In this document: piece by piece, positions 20,594-31,226 of the stretch | Position numbering within the stretch: the first letter of the stretch is position 1 | Layout of the letters: each line of letters starts with the position of its first letter | Source of the DNA: Anthostomella pinea | Taxonomy: Eukaryota > Ascomycota > Sordariomycetes > Xylariales > Xylariaceae | NCBI GenBank assembly: GCA_963556695.1 | Contig: CAUWAG010000010.1 | Span: 6,324,001-6,388,000, forward strand | Direction of reading: 5' to 3' | DNA length: 64,000 nucleotides | The notes under the pieces: model-generated | What the model was told of the DNA's origin: nothing | What the model saw: the letters and a program-made list of their open reading frames with translations, nothing else | The model's database searches: none | Made by a program: the position numbers and the translations under genes

Positions 20594-23500
20594 ATGTCCA
20601 ACGCCGGGCCGTCCAATGCTGCAGGCGCACCCGGCTTCGCGCCGCCGCAGCCTCAACCATCGACGACACCAGGCGGAACCGCGACTGCGGCCAACACATC
20701 CGCGAATGCAGGTGTCGTCAAGAGCCAGGATCTGAACCAGATTGTAAGTGACGGTGATGCGATTTCACATGATGATACCGCTATGTTCTTGCGCGATCTT
20801 GATCTTCCGATGCGGCCCTGGTTACGCCCTCTGATGCCCCGGGAATGTTTCTCCGAACATCCATCGTGACAGATTCTTCAACCCTCACTGTTTGCTTCCT
20901 TTCCTTATCAGCTGTGTCCCACCCTATTTCCTATCGATTAAGGATAATCTACCGGTGCATCTCCCCTACGAGTATCCTCTCCTCCCAACTACAAAAGGCT
21001 GCCCTCGACCCTTACTTTTCACCATTTCGGATCCCTCACTTCGAGTTTTGCACCTTCTCCGAGTTTTGCACCCCTCCACCCTGATTCACCTTCTTGAATC
21101 TATACCCCAGGACTCCGCAAATTCCTGATTCCGATACTCTGGATCCCTAAGGCAAGATGTCGAGCGCCGCTCAATCTCAGGCACCTACCCGGAAGCGGAA
21201 GGCCTCACAATCTCTCCAGGTCCCCCTGCCGGGCCATGTATTCCAAGCGCCATGGCCTGCCGCTGTGCAGGCAACAGCGCCTGCCTCGGCGAGTATCACG
21301 CCACAGACTTGGAACCATCACCAGCAGTACTTCTCTCAATCTCAGAGGCCTGTTCTCATGCCGAGGACACAGGCTGTGCTCCTAGCGAATATGACCCCGC
21401 AACCACAGAATCATCAACCGCGGTACTCCCCCCAACCACAAAGGCCTGCCGCCAGCATCCAGAGAACGCAGCCTGTACAGCCGTATATCACACCTCAAGT
21501 GTATCAGAAAGCGGTACGCCTAGTCACATTCAATGGGATTAAAGTGCCACCTCTGCCAGGCCGTGCAATCCACTTTCCTTTCTCCTACGTCCGAACGGAG
21601 GCCAGTAGCCCGCAAAATTGCGGTGGTTTTCAAAGTTACTTTTCTCGAGCTGTTTGACATTCGCTTTTCATGACGGGTGTAGACCGCAAGCTGACGCACA
21701 TTCTTCAAGGTGACGGATTACTTAATTAAGAAGGGATTTTCCCGTACCGAGGAAGCCTTCCGTCAAGAAATCAGGGACGTGGATGAAAATGGGCGTCCTC
21801 GATACCATAATGAGCCAGGATCGGATCGGCTTCATCCTGCCGGGAAGTATCTGAGCTCCTTTCAGCACTTCGAGAGATGGGTTGATAACGGGATCGATCT
21901 CTACAAGGTATGTTCAAAACACTTCTACCCATATTGCCTACCTGCTCACATCCACGACAGTTCGAGCTCGGCAAGATTCTCTGGCCGCTATTCGTCTACT
22001 CCTACCTCCGGATCGTGAGTCAAGGCTCGGTTGCGCATGCTCAAGAATTTATGCAAGCCTGTCGGCGACGTTTCGAGACAGCCCATTCCGAGGAGATGAA
22101 ACGCTTGGATATGGTGACATTGCCAGTGCACGTCCGTGAAGATTCGATCGCCAAACTCTATCTCGAGAATAGATATGTCATCCCCATCAACAAGTCCCTT
22201 ACCGGACAACTTTTCCACTTCCTAGAGCGGGACCACGACCAATGCGGCGCTGTCGTTCTCGATATCATACAACAGTACTGTCGCGTTGACTCCGTCGATC
22301 GCGGTCCTATCGAACCTTTCAGCTTTGAGGCTATATATCGACGGGCCCGCAACCAGAACCTCGAGGATGTCGATATTCAAGAAGGTATCCCTGGTCTGAC
22401 CGCTCGTAGTGGAGTCGCGAACCGCGATATCCTCGACAACTCAGCTGCTCTGAAGCTAGGACCGTTGCCGCTAGACAACGAGCTTCGCGAAGACGTGGCC
22501 GCCGAGCTTGAAGAAGAGGACAGACTCCACCCGCCCAAGGCTGGTGTACATTCGTTGGTGGACGAGTTCAACTCGTTGCATCCGATCAAGAAGGAGTCCG
22601 GCGATTCACCCCAGCGAACCGATATACCCTATCCACCTTCTAGAGCCAGAGACGTGGCTGTCGAGATGCAGAAGGTTCGGGAAAACCGGGACCGATTCCG
22701 CGTTGAAGGTCGCACAGGTGGTGTTGGACCAGGCTTCTCTATCTGCATGTACACCTTTCACAACCATCTTGGGAGGTAAGTCAGATGTGACGCCCGCACT
22801 TTGGCGTCTGTAGCTCACCCTGAATAGCATCTCCTGTATGGATTTCTCCAAAGACCAGCAACTCGTCGCTGCGGGCACCACGGAATCATACATCCGTGTG
22901 TGGTCTATGGATGGCAGCGCTCTGAAGTCTCGCCTGGCACCGGAGAAGGATATGAAAACCAACAACCGCAAGCTGATTGGCCACTCCGCGCCTGTCTACT
23001 CGGTAGCCTTCTCCGATGCGATCAGAAATCTTGATCGGAATATCTACGAGGGCGACCCGCAGCCCGAGACCGAGTCTAAGCTGCTTCTCTCCTGTTCAGC
23101 AGACGGCCAAATTCGACTATGGTCTCTCGACGTCTGGGCCTGTCTTTGCATCTACAAAGGCCACGATGGTCCAGTCACTAGCCTATCATGGAGCCCGCAA
23201 GGACACTATTTCGTGACGGGTGGTTGGGACAAGACGGTACGGGTTTGGTCTCAAGATCATGCTTCTGCACAACGCCTGCTTGTTGGTCACGACACGGCAA
23301 TCTCGACGGTTGCTTGGCACCCGAATGGAACATATGTCTACTCGGCATCTGACGAGACCGACAAGTCGATACGAATGTGGTCTGTGGCGAACGGCAACTG
23401 TGTTCGCGTCTTCACTGGACACACGGACTATATCTCAGCGCTAGAGTGCGCGCCGAACGGCAAGATTCTGGCTTCGGCTGATATAGGTGGCAACATTTTC

Positions 23501-23926
23501 CTCTGGGACATCGATAAGGCAAACCGAATCAAGCGTTGTCGAGGCCATGGACGCGGTGGGATCTGGTCACTCAGTTTCAGTGTGGAGAGCAATGTCCTCA
23601 TTTCCGGTGGTCAGGACAACACAGTTCGCGTCTGGGACGTGGAGATGCCTGCCGAAGGTAGTCGCCCTACAAACCAGCAAGACGGCGACGGTACTTTAGT
23701 GGCAACTGGTGGAGATGGCAAGCAACCGACGTCCGCAACGCAGCCTCCTAGCAATGCTGGAACCAGTGCCGGGAAACGTAAAGGGAAGGACGTTATGATC
23801 ACACCGGATCAGATCAGCGCTTTTTCGACGAAGAAGACACCGGTCCTGAAGGTGCAGTGCACGCGGATGAATCTTGTGGTGGCGGGCGGATGCTACTACC
23901 CCGAGGCGCAGGATCGAGATCGTTAG
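20594..23926 (+). CDS. taf5: TFIID/SAGA subunit TAF5 (WD40)
   Basis: Exons 20594-20743, 21710-21907, 21961-22775 and 22828-23926 give 753 residues. After a Pro/Thr-rich start ending in LNQI comes the LisH-like helix pair [20 protein letters not shown]. Next is the TAF5 N-terminal domain 2 (about residues 117-250; [36 protein letters not shown]). A Glu/Asp-rich linker leads to a C-terminal beta propeller (about 385-700) with [51 protein letters not shown] and [13 protein letters not shown] repeats. It ends [13 protein letters not shown], as TAF5 does. It scaffolds TFIID and SAGA. Intron 1 is 966 bp, very long for this genome, and contains an ORF (21157-21657). Its acceptor (TTCAAG, branch CTGACG) keeps phase 0. 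Confidence 0.93.
21157..21657 (+). CDS. ORF nested in TAF5 intron 1 or alternative first exon
   Basis: 166 codons from an ATG with AAG before it, entirely within TAF5 intron 1. The start [18 protein letters not shown] is basic; the rest is Gln/Pro-rich with three imperfect copies of a unit containing TPQ, NH, Q-Y, QRP and RTQ. A GTACGC donor after codon 119 (21514) is in phase 0 with the TAF5 exon 2 acceptor at 21710. This would replace the first 50 TAF5 residues by 119 others. No family recognised. It may simply be non-coding; RNA evidence is needed to decide. Confidence 0.25.
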   Translation: MSSAAQSQAPTRKRKASQSLQVPLPGHVFQAPWPAAVQATAPASASITPQTWNHHQQYFSQSQRPVLMPRTQAVLLANMTPQPQNHQPRYSPQPQRPAASIQRTQPVQPYITPQVYQKAVRLVTFNGIKVPPLPGRAIHFPFSYVRTEASSPQNCGGFQSYFSRAV

Positions 23927-24549
23927 GTCTATCCGTGGCGTAGTAGTTGGTTGGGTTTTCGCAAGTCACTGGAAATCAATGTATCTAATAAGTTTCGGCC
24001 TGGGGTTGGGCTTGGCATGGAGTTTCAAGCCTCTGGGTATCTGGTGTGCTGAAACAATCACTCTAGGAAGAGTAGTTTCACTGATCATTCTACATCCATT
24101 CTTCCTCCATCGTCCTTATTCTGGTAAATGTGAAACTCTAGCTGTCTATGGTCAGGGCTGTACGGAGACATTTGGGAGGATATAGAATCGGCAAGTTATA
24201 GACAAGTCGCAGCTATTTCCTGTTTTCAATGCCATCGTTGACACAGGAGGTATGCACATGGTACAGTCATTCCCCATAAGTCTCCATCCGCGCACCTCGA
24301 GAGCCCCTTTCTTGGTAATGCAGACGGTACGTAGAATAAGCACGCTAGAATAAGCAATTCTAACATGATCAAGTAATAATTGATGCTTATTCCTGTGTGA
24401 TTAGTCCACACGTAAACGATAAATCCCAATAACAACGAAGTCAAGTTCAGGGTATAAGGACACTTTCTGCGGGTTGAATGGAAAACATGAGGTATCTGCA
24501 GCTACACCTTCCCACTCTCGCATCCCATCCCCACCGTCCCAGCTCTACT
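23927..24549. other. Convergent 3' regions, no gene
   Basis: 623 bp between the TAF5 stop and the glycosyltransferase stop. Small AT-leaning frames only. Confidence 0.45.
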
Positions 24550-26073
24550 CTACACCCCGACAAGCCCGAAGAGCTCCTCATGAACAATCCCAAAACAATC
24601 CATTTCCTCGCTCTCCCTCCTCAGCTCCGCCACGCGCAGCGGAAAACGTCCCTCTCGCAGCACGCGGCCGACCCCCTCTCGCACCGCGTCGACCCCCGGC
24701 GTCGCGCTCCTCAGGTCCACGCCGATCCCGCTCCATGCCACGCGCCGCGTGTTCTCCGTCTTGTCCATGCCCTCGCCCGCGACTACCATCGGCACGCCGT
24801 TCGCGATGCCGTGGTTCACGGCGCCGAAGCCGCCGTTGTGCACCCAGGCGTCGGCGTGCGAGAGGGCGGCGTCGTAGCTTAGGTAGTCTGCTATGCGGGC
24901 GTTGGCGGGGAGGGGGGATTCCGCGATGGCGTCGTTTTCGTCGTTTTTAGTGGTGGTCGTCGTGATATCTGGGTTGGAAAGGTTTGAGGTTGAGAGGGAC
25001 AGTTTCGCGCCCCGCCAGCCGAGGATGGCGACGACGAGGACGTCTTCCCGGTCTGCGAACGCGCGGATGGTGGGTATGATCAGGTCGTTGGGGTTCGTCT
25101 CGACGGTGCCCTGTGCCACGACGACGACCTTCTTGCGGCGGGGGTCTTGCCGTGGGAGGGCTGAGTTGGACACGAGTTCGGTCCACCAGGGGAAATCTGG
25201 TTGTTTTGCCTTTGCTTTGGCTTTAACTTCTGCTTCCTCTTGTGGTGATATCGCTTTAGCATCTTTGTTCGCCTTCTTGCCCTGCACCAGCCCCGCGAAC
25301 CGGAATCCCGGCGGCCAGTCGCTGCGCGGGAACTCGAAACCCGGGACACCGAGCTGCAGGATCTTGCTGTGGCACAAATAATTCGCCCCTGACAGGAACG
25401 GTTCCCCCACCGACCTCGTCGCGCCCACCTCTGACATCTTCTGCTCGAGCAGGGCAGTCAGTGCCGCGCCTTTCCGCTTCCAGCTAACCCAGAGTCTCGC
25501 GTTGAGTTCCCTTCCGGCAGGCGTGGGGTCGAACGGGAACGGGTACCCGCACGGAGGCAGCTTGGCGCTACGTATCGCAGGGATGGTCACGGAGATGCAT
25601 AGGGTCTTTGGCCTCTTGCCTGGAAGTGGCGCTCCGTATTGTAGTGGTAGTATGCCGTAAAAGAAAGCCTCGGCCAGTACGATGACCTGCCGGTCCGGAT
25701 CCAAGCTATGCAGTTTCTCCAGTGCAGCCTTCACGCAAATCCACTGTTCTGGGAGCGGATCCAGACATTGCACGCGGAAGTCGATCATCACGCGTTCCGC
25801 CCAGTGCAGGTCGTTGTAGCCATCTACGGGCGGAGACTCGTAGTAGACCTGGTCGTCGAGATTGGCGCTGCCTCGTAAGGGGATGAATGTCGCACCTGTA
25901 AACTGTATGCGGGAGGCGTGCGCAGTGGGGCCTAGGAAGTATACGGTCCATCCGCGGGCGTGCAGCGCGGAGGAGATCCGGATCATGGGTGCTAAGTGCC
26001 CGGATAGGCTGTGGGAGACGATGAGGATGAACGGCCAGTGAGCCGCGTCGGGAGCGTCCGGTGGGGAGGTCAT
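24550..26073 (-). CDS. UDP-glycosyltransferase-like (GT1/MGT-type) protein
   Basis: Intronless, 507 residues, GT-B fold. The N-domain starts with ILIVSHSLSGHLAPMIRISS (GHxxP, acceptor-side loop). The C-domain has KVVVVAQGTVETNP (start of the nucleotide-sugar domain) and the donor signature VHNGGFGAVNHGIANGVPMV, with GEGMDKTENTRRVAWSGIGV following. This is the H-x-G-G-x-G-x-x-x-E/H region that binds the sugar nucleotide diphosphate. Fungal proteins of this type glucosylate sterols, polyketides or xenobiotics. The aglycone cannot be deduced. A Lys/Ala-rich insert (about residues 275-295) and a Thr run (about 390) are unusual loops. Not adjacent to any biosynthetic backbone gene. Confidence 0.82.
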   Translation of the reverse strand: MTSPPDAPDAAHWPFILIVSHSLSGHLAPMIRISSALHARGWTVYFLGPTAHASRIQFTGATFIPLRGSANLDDQVYYESPPVDGYNDLHWAERVMIDFRVQCLDPLPEQWICVKAALEKLHSLDPDRQVIVLAEAFFYGILPLQYGAPLPGKRPKTLCISVTIPAIRSAKLPPCGYPFPFDPTPAGRELNARLWVSWKRKGAALTALLEQKMSEVGATRSVGEPFLSGANYLCHSKILQLGVPGFEFPRSDWPPGFRFAGLVQGKKANKDAKAISPQEEAEVKAKAKAKQPDFPWWTELVSNSALPRQDPRRKKVVVVAQGTVETNPNDLIIPTIRAFADREDVLVVAILGWRGAKLSLSTSNLSNPDITTTTTKNDENDAIAESPLPANARIADYLSYDAALSHADAWVHNGGFGAVNHGIANGVPMVVAGEGMDKTENTRRVAWSGIGVDLRSATPGVDAVREGVGRVLREGRFPLRVAELRRESEEMDCFGIVHEELFGLVGV

Positions 26074-26408
26074 TGTGCCGTCGGATGTGACGAGACGGTG
26101 GTATATGCGTCAGGCCAGAAATTCAACCCGGCATATATGGCAGTGGTAAATGGTATGAGCTTGAGGCTCTACTCTAGTGTTGCGTGGATGAGACATGTAG
26201 ATAATGCATGTCCTGTCTGCCAGCTGCCAGCCAGCCGTCGCTTGCGCGACGACCCGACGCGTTCTGCAAAGTAAAAATTACAGTGCGCAGGCAAAACATT
26301 TGGTGTCAGGCACATCATCACATCAGGATTACCTGGCAAGACATTGCATAATGAAAGACCAAAACAATCTAAGATGATCCACCATGTCTATCAATTACAT
26401 GCGTACGA
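26074..26408. other. Short intergenic
   Basis: 335 bp between the glycosyltransferase start (its promoter) and the stop of the oxidoreductase; no other feature. Confidence 0.4.
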
Positions 26409-27978
26409 TCAATGTACGCCATTAACACCGTTGGTCTTGGACGACTTTTGCGAGAACTCCTTCTTGAAGATGGCCTCCATCTCTTTCCGCACGGCAACGG
26501 CTTGCGACTTTTCGCTGTATTCGATGTCGTCCCAGCTCAAACCCTGATCCTTCTTGACATCCTTCTTCAAGACAAACCCGTGCGCCAGGCCAATCGGCAG
26601 GCCCGAGATGGCCATCGAGTCCTCAGCCGTCATGAGCTTTCCATAGACGGTGAAGCCGCCCTCGCCATCGAGCTTCTCGCCGGCCTTGAGGTCGCGCTTG
26701 GCCGTGGCCACGACGTCACCGGCCCAGGTCTTAGTCTGGCCCGTGGGCTCGCCGCGGCACATGATGGTGGCGATGGAGACGCCGAGCTCGAGACCGATCA
26801 GGTGGTATGGCTTGTACTGGGCGGCATACCGACCGGTGCTGTCCGTCTTGAGGCCGTACTGCTTGAAGCAGTCCATTTGGTACTGCGAGGCGGCCTCGAT
26901 TATTACGTATACACCCCACCTTAGGTGGTCGTGAGTCCATCGCCCGTCCTTCTCCATGCACGAGACTACCTCGACCGTGCCCTTCTTCTTGAGCTGGCCG
27001 CCGTCCGCCTCGGGCTTGAGAACCTCGGGCAGGTCATCCTTGCTGCTAGGCGGGAACTGGAGTCCCTCCGAAGGCGGACTCAGGTCGCAACCGTTGGCCA
27101 CGGCCGCCATCTCTAGAGCTGACTTTGTTCCGTCAAGGAACGAGTTGAACATTTGAGGGTTCTGCCGGGCTTGTCAGTTATAGGTCTCAAATCAGAAGTG
27201 CTGGATCAACTTACAAAGTCGCCCGAGTCCAACTGCTCTTGGGTGAAACCATAATAGTCCCAGACGGTATCCGGGTTGGAGTAATGATATTGGGGCAAGT
27301 GCTTGGTTCCCTTGCCAGCGCAGACAACGTCGCTATTGGAGAAAATCAGTCACGTAAGTCTTCTGGAAATGCCGTACACCACTTACAATCCTGCAGTTCT
27401 CGCCCAGTCTACCATCTCGGCAATGAGGGCTGGCTGGTCACCATAGGCCATGCTGTAGATGATGCCCGCTTCCTTGGCTTTCCGCGCCAGAAGCGGTCCT
27501 GCTAGCACGTCTGCCTCTACATTGATCATGACAATGTGCTTCTTGTGTTCACAGCACTAGAAGAAAAGTCAGTAAACTCGTTGGCTCCCGATAAACGAAG
27601 GAAAAAAAGTGGTCTCACCAATAACGCATGCCTGATGCCGGCAGCCGGATTTCCAGTGACTTCGAGAATGACATCGATCTCGGGCGTGGCAATGAGAGCA
27701 GCCGAGTCGGTCGTGACTATCGTCTTGCCGGCTTTGATGCCGTCTGATATCGAAGCGTTAACCGTGGTGTCGTACTTGTCGGTCGGGAAGTTGGTCCTCT
27801 TGAGCGAAGCGAATGCGCGGTCCGAGGATAAGTCGGCGATGCCGGCCAGCCTCATGCCTACGGTCCGGTGGGACTGGGCAATGAACATGGAACCAAACTT
27901 GCCGGCTCCGATGATGCCGACCTGGATCGGCTTGCCTGCCGCTTCCAGGTCGGCTAGCTTTGTTGATAGACTGGTCAT
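26409..27978 (-). CDS. Homoserine dehydrogenase-like/SAF-domain oxidoreductase
   Basis: Exons 27619-27978, 27387-27556, 27215-27332 and 26409-27161 give 466 residues. The Rossmann start is IQVGIIGAGKFGSMFIAQS, then ADLSSDRAFASLKRT (NAD(P) ribose-binding strand), DVILEVTGNPAAGIRHAL and CCEHKKHIVMINVEADVLAG. The middle matches the predicted homoserine-dehydrogenase family (COG4091 type): GDQPALIAEMVDWARTAG, CAGKGTKHLP. The C-terminal part (TAKRDLKAGEKLDGEGGFTV) is a SAF-like module as found in sugar-acid enzymes. Start chosen at the only Met before the Rossmann strand. It heads a group with an anion transporter, a regulator and an acid-sugar kinase, so oxidation of a sugar-acid intermediate is a reasonable guess; true homoserine biosynthesis is unlikely because of the SAF tail. 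Confidence 0.8.
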
Positions 27979-28223
27979 GATGTCGATGTGTTATTGGTCA
28001 AGCAAGGTGGCGTGAAGAGGCAAAGACAAGACGACAATGAAGGCTGAAAGTACTGAAATACGTTTAAATGATGATCTTGACGTGAATCTTGATGTCAAAC
28101 TCTGCGGAATATAGTATCTTGGTGCTTCAAGTCCTTTATACCCCTATATCCTGAGTCATCTGCCTGTATAACCCACAGCTTCGTTGTCGTTGCATGACTC
28201 CCGATGCAATGGTGCACTGGTTG

Positions 28224-28445
28224 CATCGGCAAATCGCACAATTTCCCGGTGGGACGAACCCAACCTTCGGCCAACAACAGCCGCAGAGAACACGCCAGCA
28301 ACAGCTGAGCTAATGCGGCACTCTAACTTGAAGACCATCGGCAAATCGCACAATTCCCCGGTGGGACAAGCCCAACCTTCGGCCAACAGCATCCGAAAAG
28401 AACAAGCCAACAACAGCTCATGGGGCACTCCAAACTCCAAACTAC
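28224..28445. repeat. Tandem duplication, about 112 bp x 2
   Basis: Two adjacent copies starting CATCGGCAAATCGCACAATT at 28224 and 28336 share most of their length (CCCGGTGGGAC, CCCAACCTTCGGCCAACA). Non-coding, upstream of the oxidoreductase start. Confidence 0.8.
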
Positions 28446-28543
28446 TAGAGCATCCTCGAGAAGGGGTGGACCCTCTGGACGCTAGTAGTGTTCCCATTTA
28501 TTCCCAGTCATGTGGTACGACTTGAGGCGGGGGATCTCAACTA

Positions 28544-28782
28544 CAGATGTCGGGGATGGTAATTGTTAGCTGCTCCATATACGGGGGTCTTTCTGGGTCG
28601 GTATTCCGCCTACTGCGTGCGTGCGAAAATATACATCACTACAGGTTCTGATCGACGTTATCTTACAGCGCTGTATGCGATGGTCACTTCCCGTTATGTG
28701 ATAGCATACGAAATACCATCACATACGGACCCAGAGCCCCCCAGCATATGGAGACGCTGGCAATTACCATCCCCGACATCTG
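28544..28782. mobile_element. MITE with TA target duplication (Tc1/mariner/Fot1-like)
   Basis: A 239 bp element flanked by TA on both sides. Terminal inverted repeats of about 45 bp begin CAGATGTCGGGGATGGTAAT. The outer 22 bp are identical; the remainder differs mainly by transitions. The interior has no coding capacity. TIR start, TA duplication and size fit a non-autonomous Tc1/mariner-superfamily (fungal Fot1/pogo) MITE. Confidence 0.8.
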
Positions 28783-29304
28783 TAATATGGAGCTACCCCA
28801 TAGCCAAGAACTCCCCCGGACTTTCGGGAAATGCAGCAAAGTCACCCTCGACGAGTCCGAGCTGATGGCACGCTAACCCGTCAGGATTCAGCCTCCCCGC
28901 AAGGCCCAGTCATGAGGCCACGAGTTGTCACGGCATCATGCACACTTACTACAAGATCCTCGAGAAGGGGTGGACCCTGGCGTTTAGGGTGTCTTACCTT
29001 TCTCCGGGATCCTCTAGTACCTTAGTCGGGGTCGTGTATTCGATCAATCCTGGGGAAGTATGGGGAACCGGTGGGAAAGCCGGGGGTGCCAAGTTGAAGG
29101 CTGAGATAGGCGTAGCATCTGTGGTATGATGTACACTTAGATCCTCTTCGTTGCCCCTTTCTCGGTGAGCATAAGATTAGATGGAATCCCTCCTATTGTA
29201 ATTGGAACATCATCAAAATTCCTACGTGTCAGTAATAATATTTGCTTATCAAGGGAAGACTATCATCTGAACACTTTTTCTTGGCCCCAAAGCAACGCCT
29301 CAGC
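28783..29304. promoter_or_regulatory. Upstream region of the anion transporter
   Basis: About 520 bp between the MITE and the transporter ATG. It contains, at 28956-28978, an exact second copy of a 23 bp sequence also found at 28452-28474 (starts ATCCTCGAGAAGGGGTGGAC). The two copies flank the MITE in direct orientation. Confidence 0.5.
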
Positions 29305-31226
29305 ATGGCGAACAACCCCGAAGGACCTGCAGATGATTCTGCTCCCAACTATGCCACGATCGTTGCGTCTTGGTCACCCGAGGAGCGAGCGTCCAGGGAG
29401 AAGAAGCTTCTTAGAAAGATTGATCTTAGGCTACTTCCTATCTTGGTACGAGTTCTCATTATATTCGACCTCATATTTCGTCTTACTCCAGCAATGAGCA
29501 CCTTTCAGTCAACTCAATTTCTGTTTACTGACGTTTTTGCAACACCAGATATTGATGTACATCATGAATTATATCGATCGAAACGCGCTCCCTCAAGCCA
29601 AAGTCCAAGGCCTTGCTGCCGACATTGGCCTCGCCGGAGTCGAATACAACATTGTGCTCAGCCTGACCTTCATCGGCTACATCTTGATGCAAGGTGTGCA
29701 TGGCTGTCATTGAGAGACGATGGAGAGTGTAGCTGACACTGCATACAGTGCCCAGCAATATGATCCTGGGCTTGACAAGGCCTAGTATATATCTATCTGG
29801 TGTCATGGTTCTATGGGGTAAGAGTATTCGATCTGGCCTGTCAGTTGACGTTCAGGAGACAATGGCTGACAAGAAGAGTGAAAAGGTATTGTCAGCGGCT
29901 GCACCGGCGCAGTCCACAACTTCGCCGGCATCGCTGCATGTCGCTTTTTCCTTGGGATCGCAGAGGCTCCCTTCTTTGCCGGGGTCGCGTTCCTCTTCTC
30001 CGGATGGTACACGAGGGCAGAACTAGGGCTTCGCCTGGGCATATTCTTCTGTGCTGCCATGCTGAGCGGAGCATTTGGTGGACTGTTCGCGGCTGGTATT
30101 GCTGCTGCGTTCAAGGACAACGCGATTGCGAGTTGGCGGTGAGTTATGACTACTCGTGTCTGACTGTTCGAACTTGTAGCGAAACATGCTGACCACATTA
30201 TAAGCTGGCTGTTCATCATCGAGGGAGCAGCCACAGTAGTGTTTGCCTGCGCAACCGCATTCGTGATCCCAGACTGGCCGGCAACGACAAGGTGGCTGAC
30301 TGAGGAGGAGAAGGCTCTCGGAGTGGTACGGCTCATCGAAGATGCCGGCGAGGAGGAGTCGGAGATCAAGACCTGGCACGCATTCAAGATGGCCGCCAAA
30401 GACTACAGAGTCTGGCTCTGCATCGCCAACCAGATGTGTTTGCAGGCCGTTGCCTCGCTCACAAACTTCCTTCCCACTCTCGTCAAGAACTTTGGGTTCA
30501 GCACAATCCATACGCTCTTGCTAACTGCACCGGTAAGACTTGCCAACGCACAATCCCCACCAGAAGCAACATAAGTTACTGACCATTCGTGCCATACACA
30601 GCCATACCTCTTCACAGCCTGCTTCTGCCTGTTCAACACCTGGTATTCCGACAAGACCAGCCGACGCTCCCCGGACATTGTGTACCCAACCCTCGTCGCC
30701 ATCGCCGGCATCGTCATCACGATCGCAACGACCAACGTCGGCGCCCGCTACTTTGCGCTCTTCCTCATGCTGCCCGGCACATACGGTTGTTTCCAGATCT
30801 CCAATGCGTGGATGGCCAACATTGCGGCCCGTCCCAAGAAGAAGCGTGCCATTGGCCTGGCCATGAACAATTCCATCGGCAATCTGGCTCTTGTCTGGAC
30901 TCCTTATCTGTACCCGGACAGTGCCGGCCCGAGATACACCACTGGTGAGTGATAAACTGCCGGGAAGCCTTCCGTTATTTGAGATCATCGCTGACCTTGA
31001 AACCACGTGTTTAGCTTGGGGCGTCAACTTGGCACTATGTGTCGTGACGCTGGCATCGACCTTGATCCTCTCGTTCTACCTGAAGAGAGACAACAAGAAG
31101 ATGGAGGAGCTCGAGTCGGACGGCTATACATTGGAGGCCAGGGATGTGGAGGGGAAATTCCAGGCGGCTGCGCACCATCATGAGCATCCTGCCGGAGCTG
31201 GGAAGCTGGCCAGGTACCAGACGTAG
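29305..31226 (+). CDS. MFS transporter, anion:cation symporter (Dal5/allantoate-permease-like) family
   Basis: Seven exons, 29305-29445, 29549-29693, 29749-29817, 29886-30138, 30205-30532, 30602-30944 and 31015-31226, all in phase, give 496 residues. ACS-family landmarks are in order: RKIDLRLLPIL in the first helix; MNYIDRNALPQAKVQGL; YNIVLSLTFIGYILMQVPSN; RFFLGIAEAPFFAGVAFLFS (helix 4-5 signature); then FLFSGWYTRAELGLRLGIFF. The rest covers helices 7-12 with a basic NIAARPKKKRAIGLAMNNSI loop. The family imports organic anions such as allantoate, nicotinate, tartrate and sugar acids. Its position between an oxidoreductase and an acid-sugar kinase suggests the substrate is a small sugar acid. 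The third intron acceptor is preceded by GAAAAG rather than a pyrimidine tract but keeps frame. Confidence 0.88.

Noticed and set aside
24474..24950. 158-codon plus ORF
   Set aside because: Antisense of the UDP-glycosyltransferase 3' end; Arg/Pro/Ser low-complexity translation.
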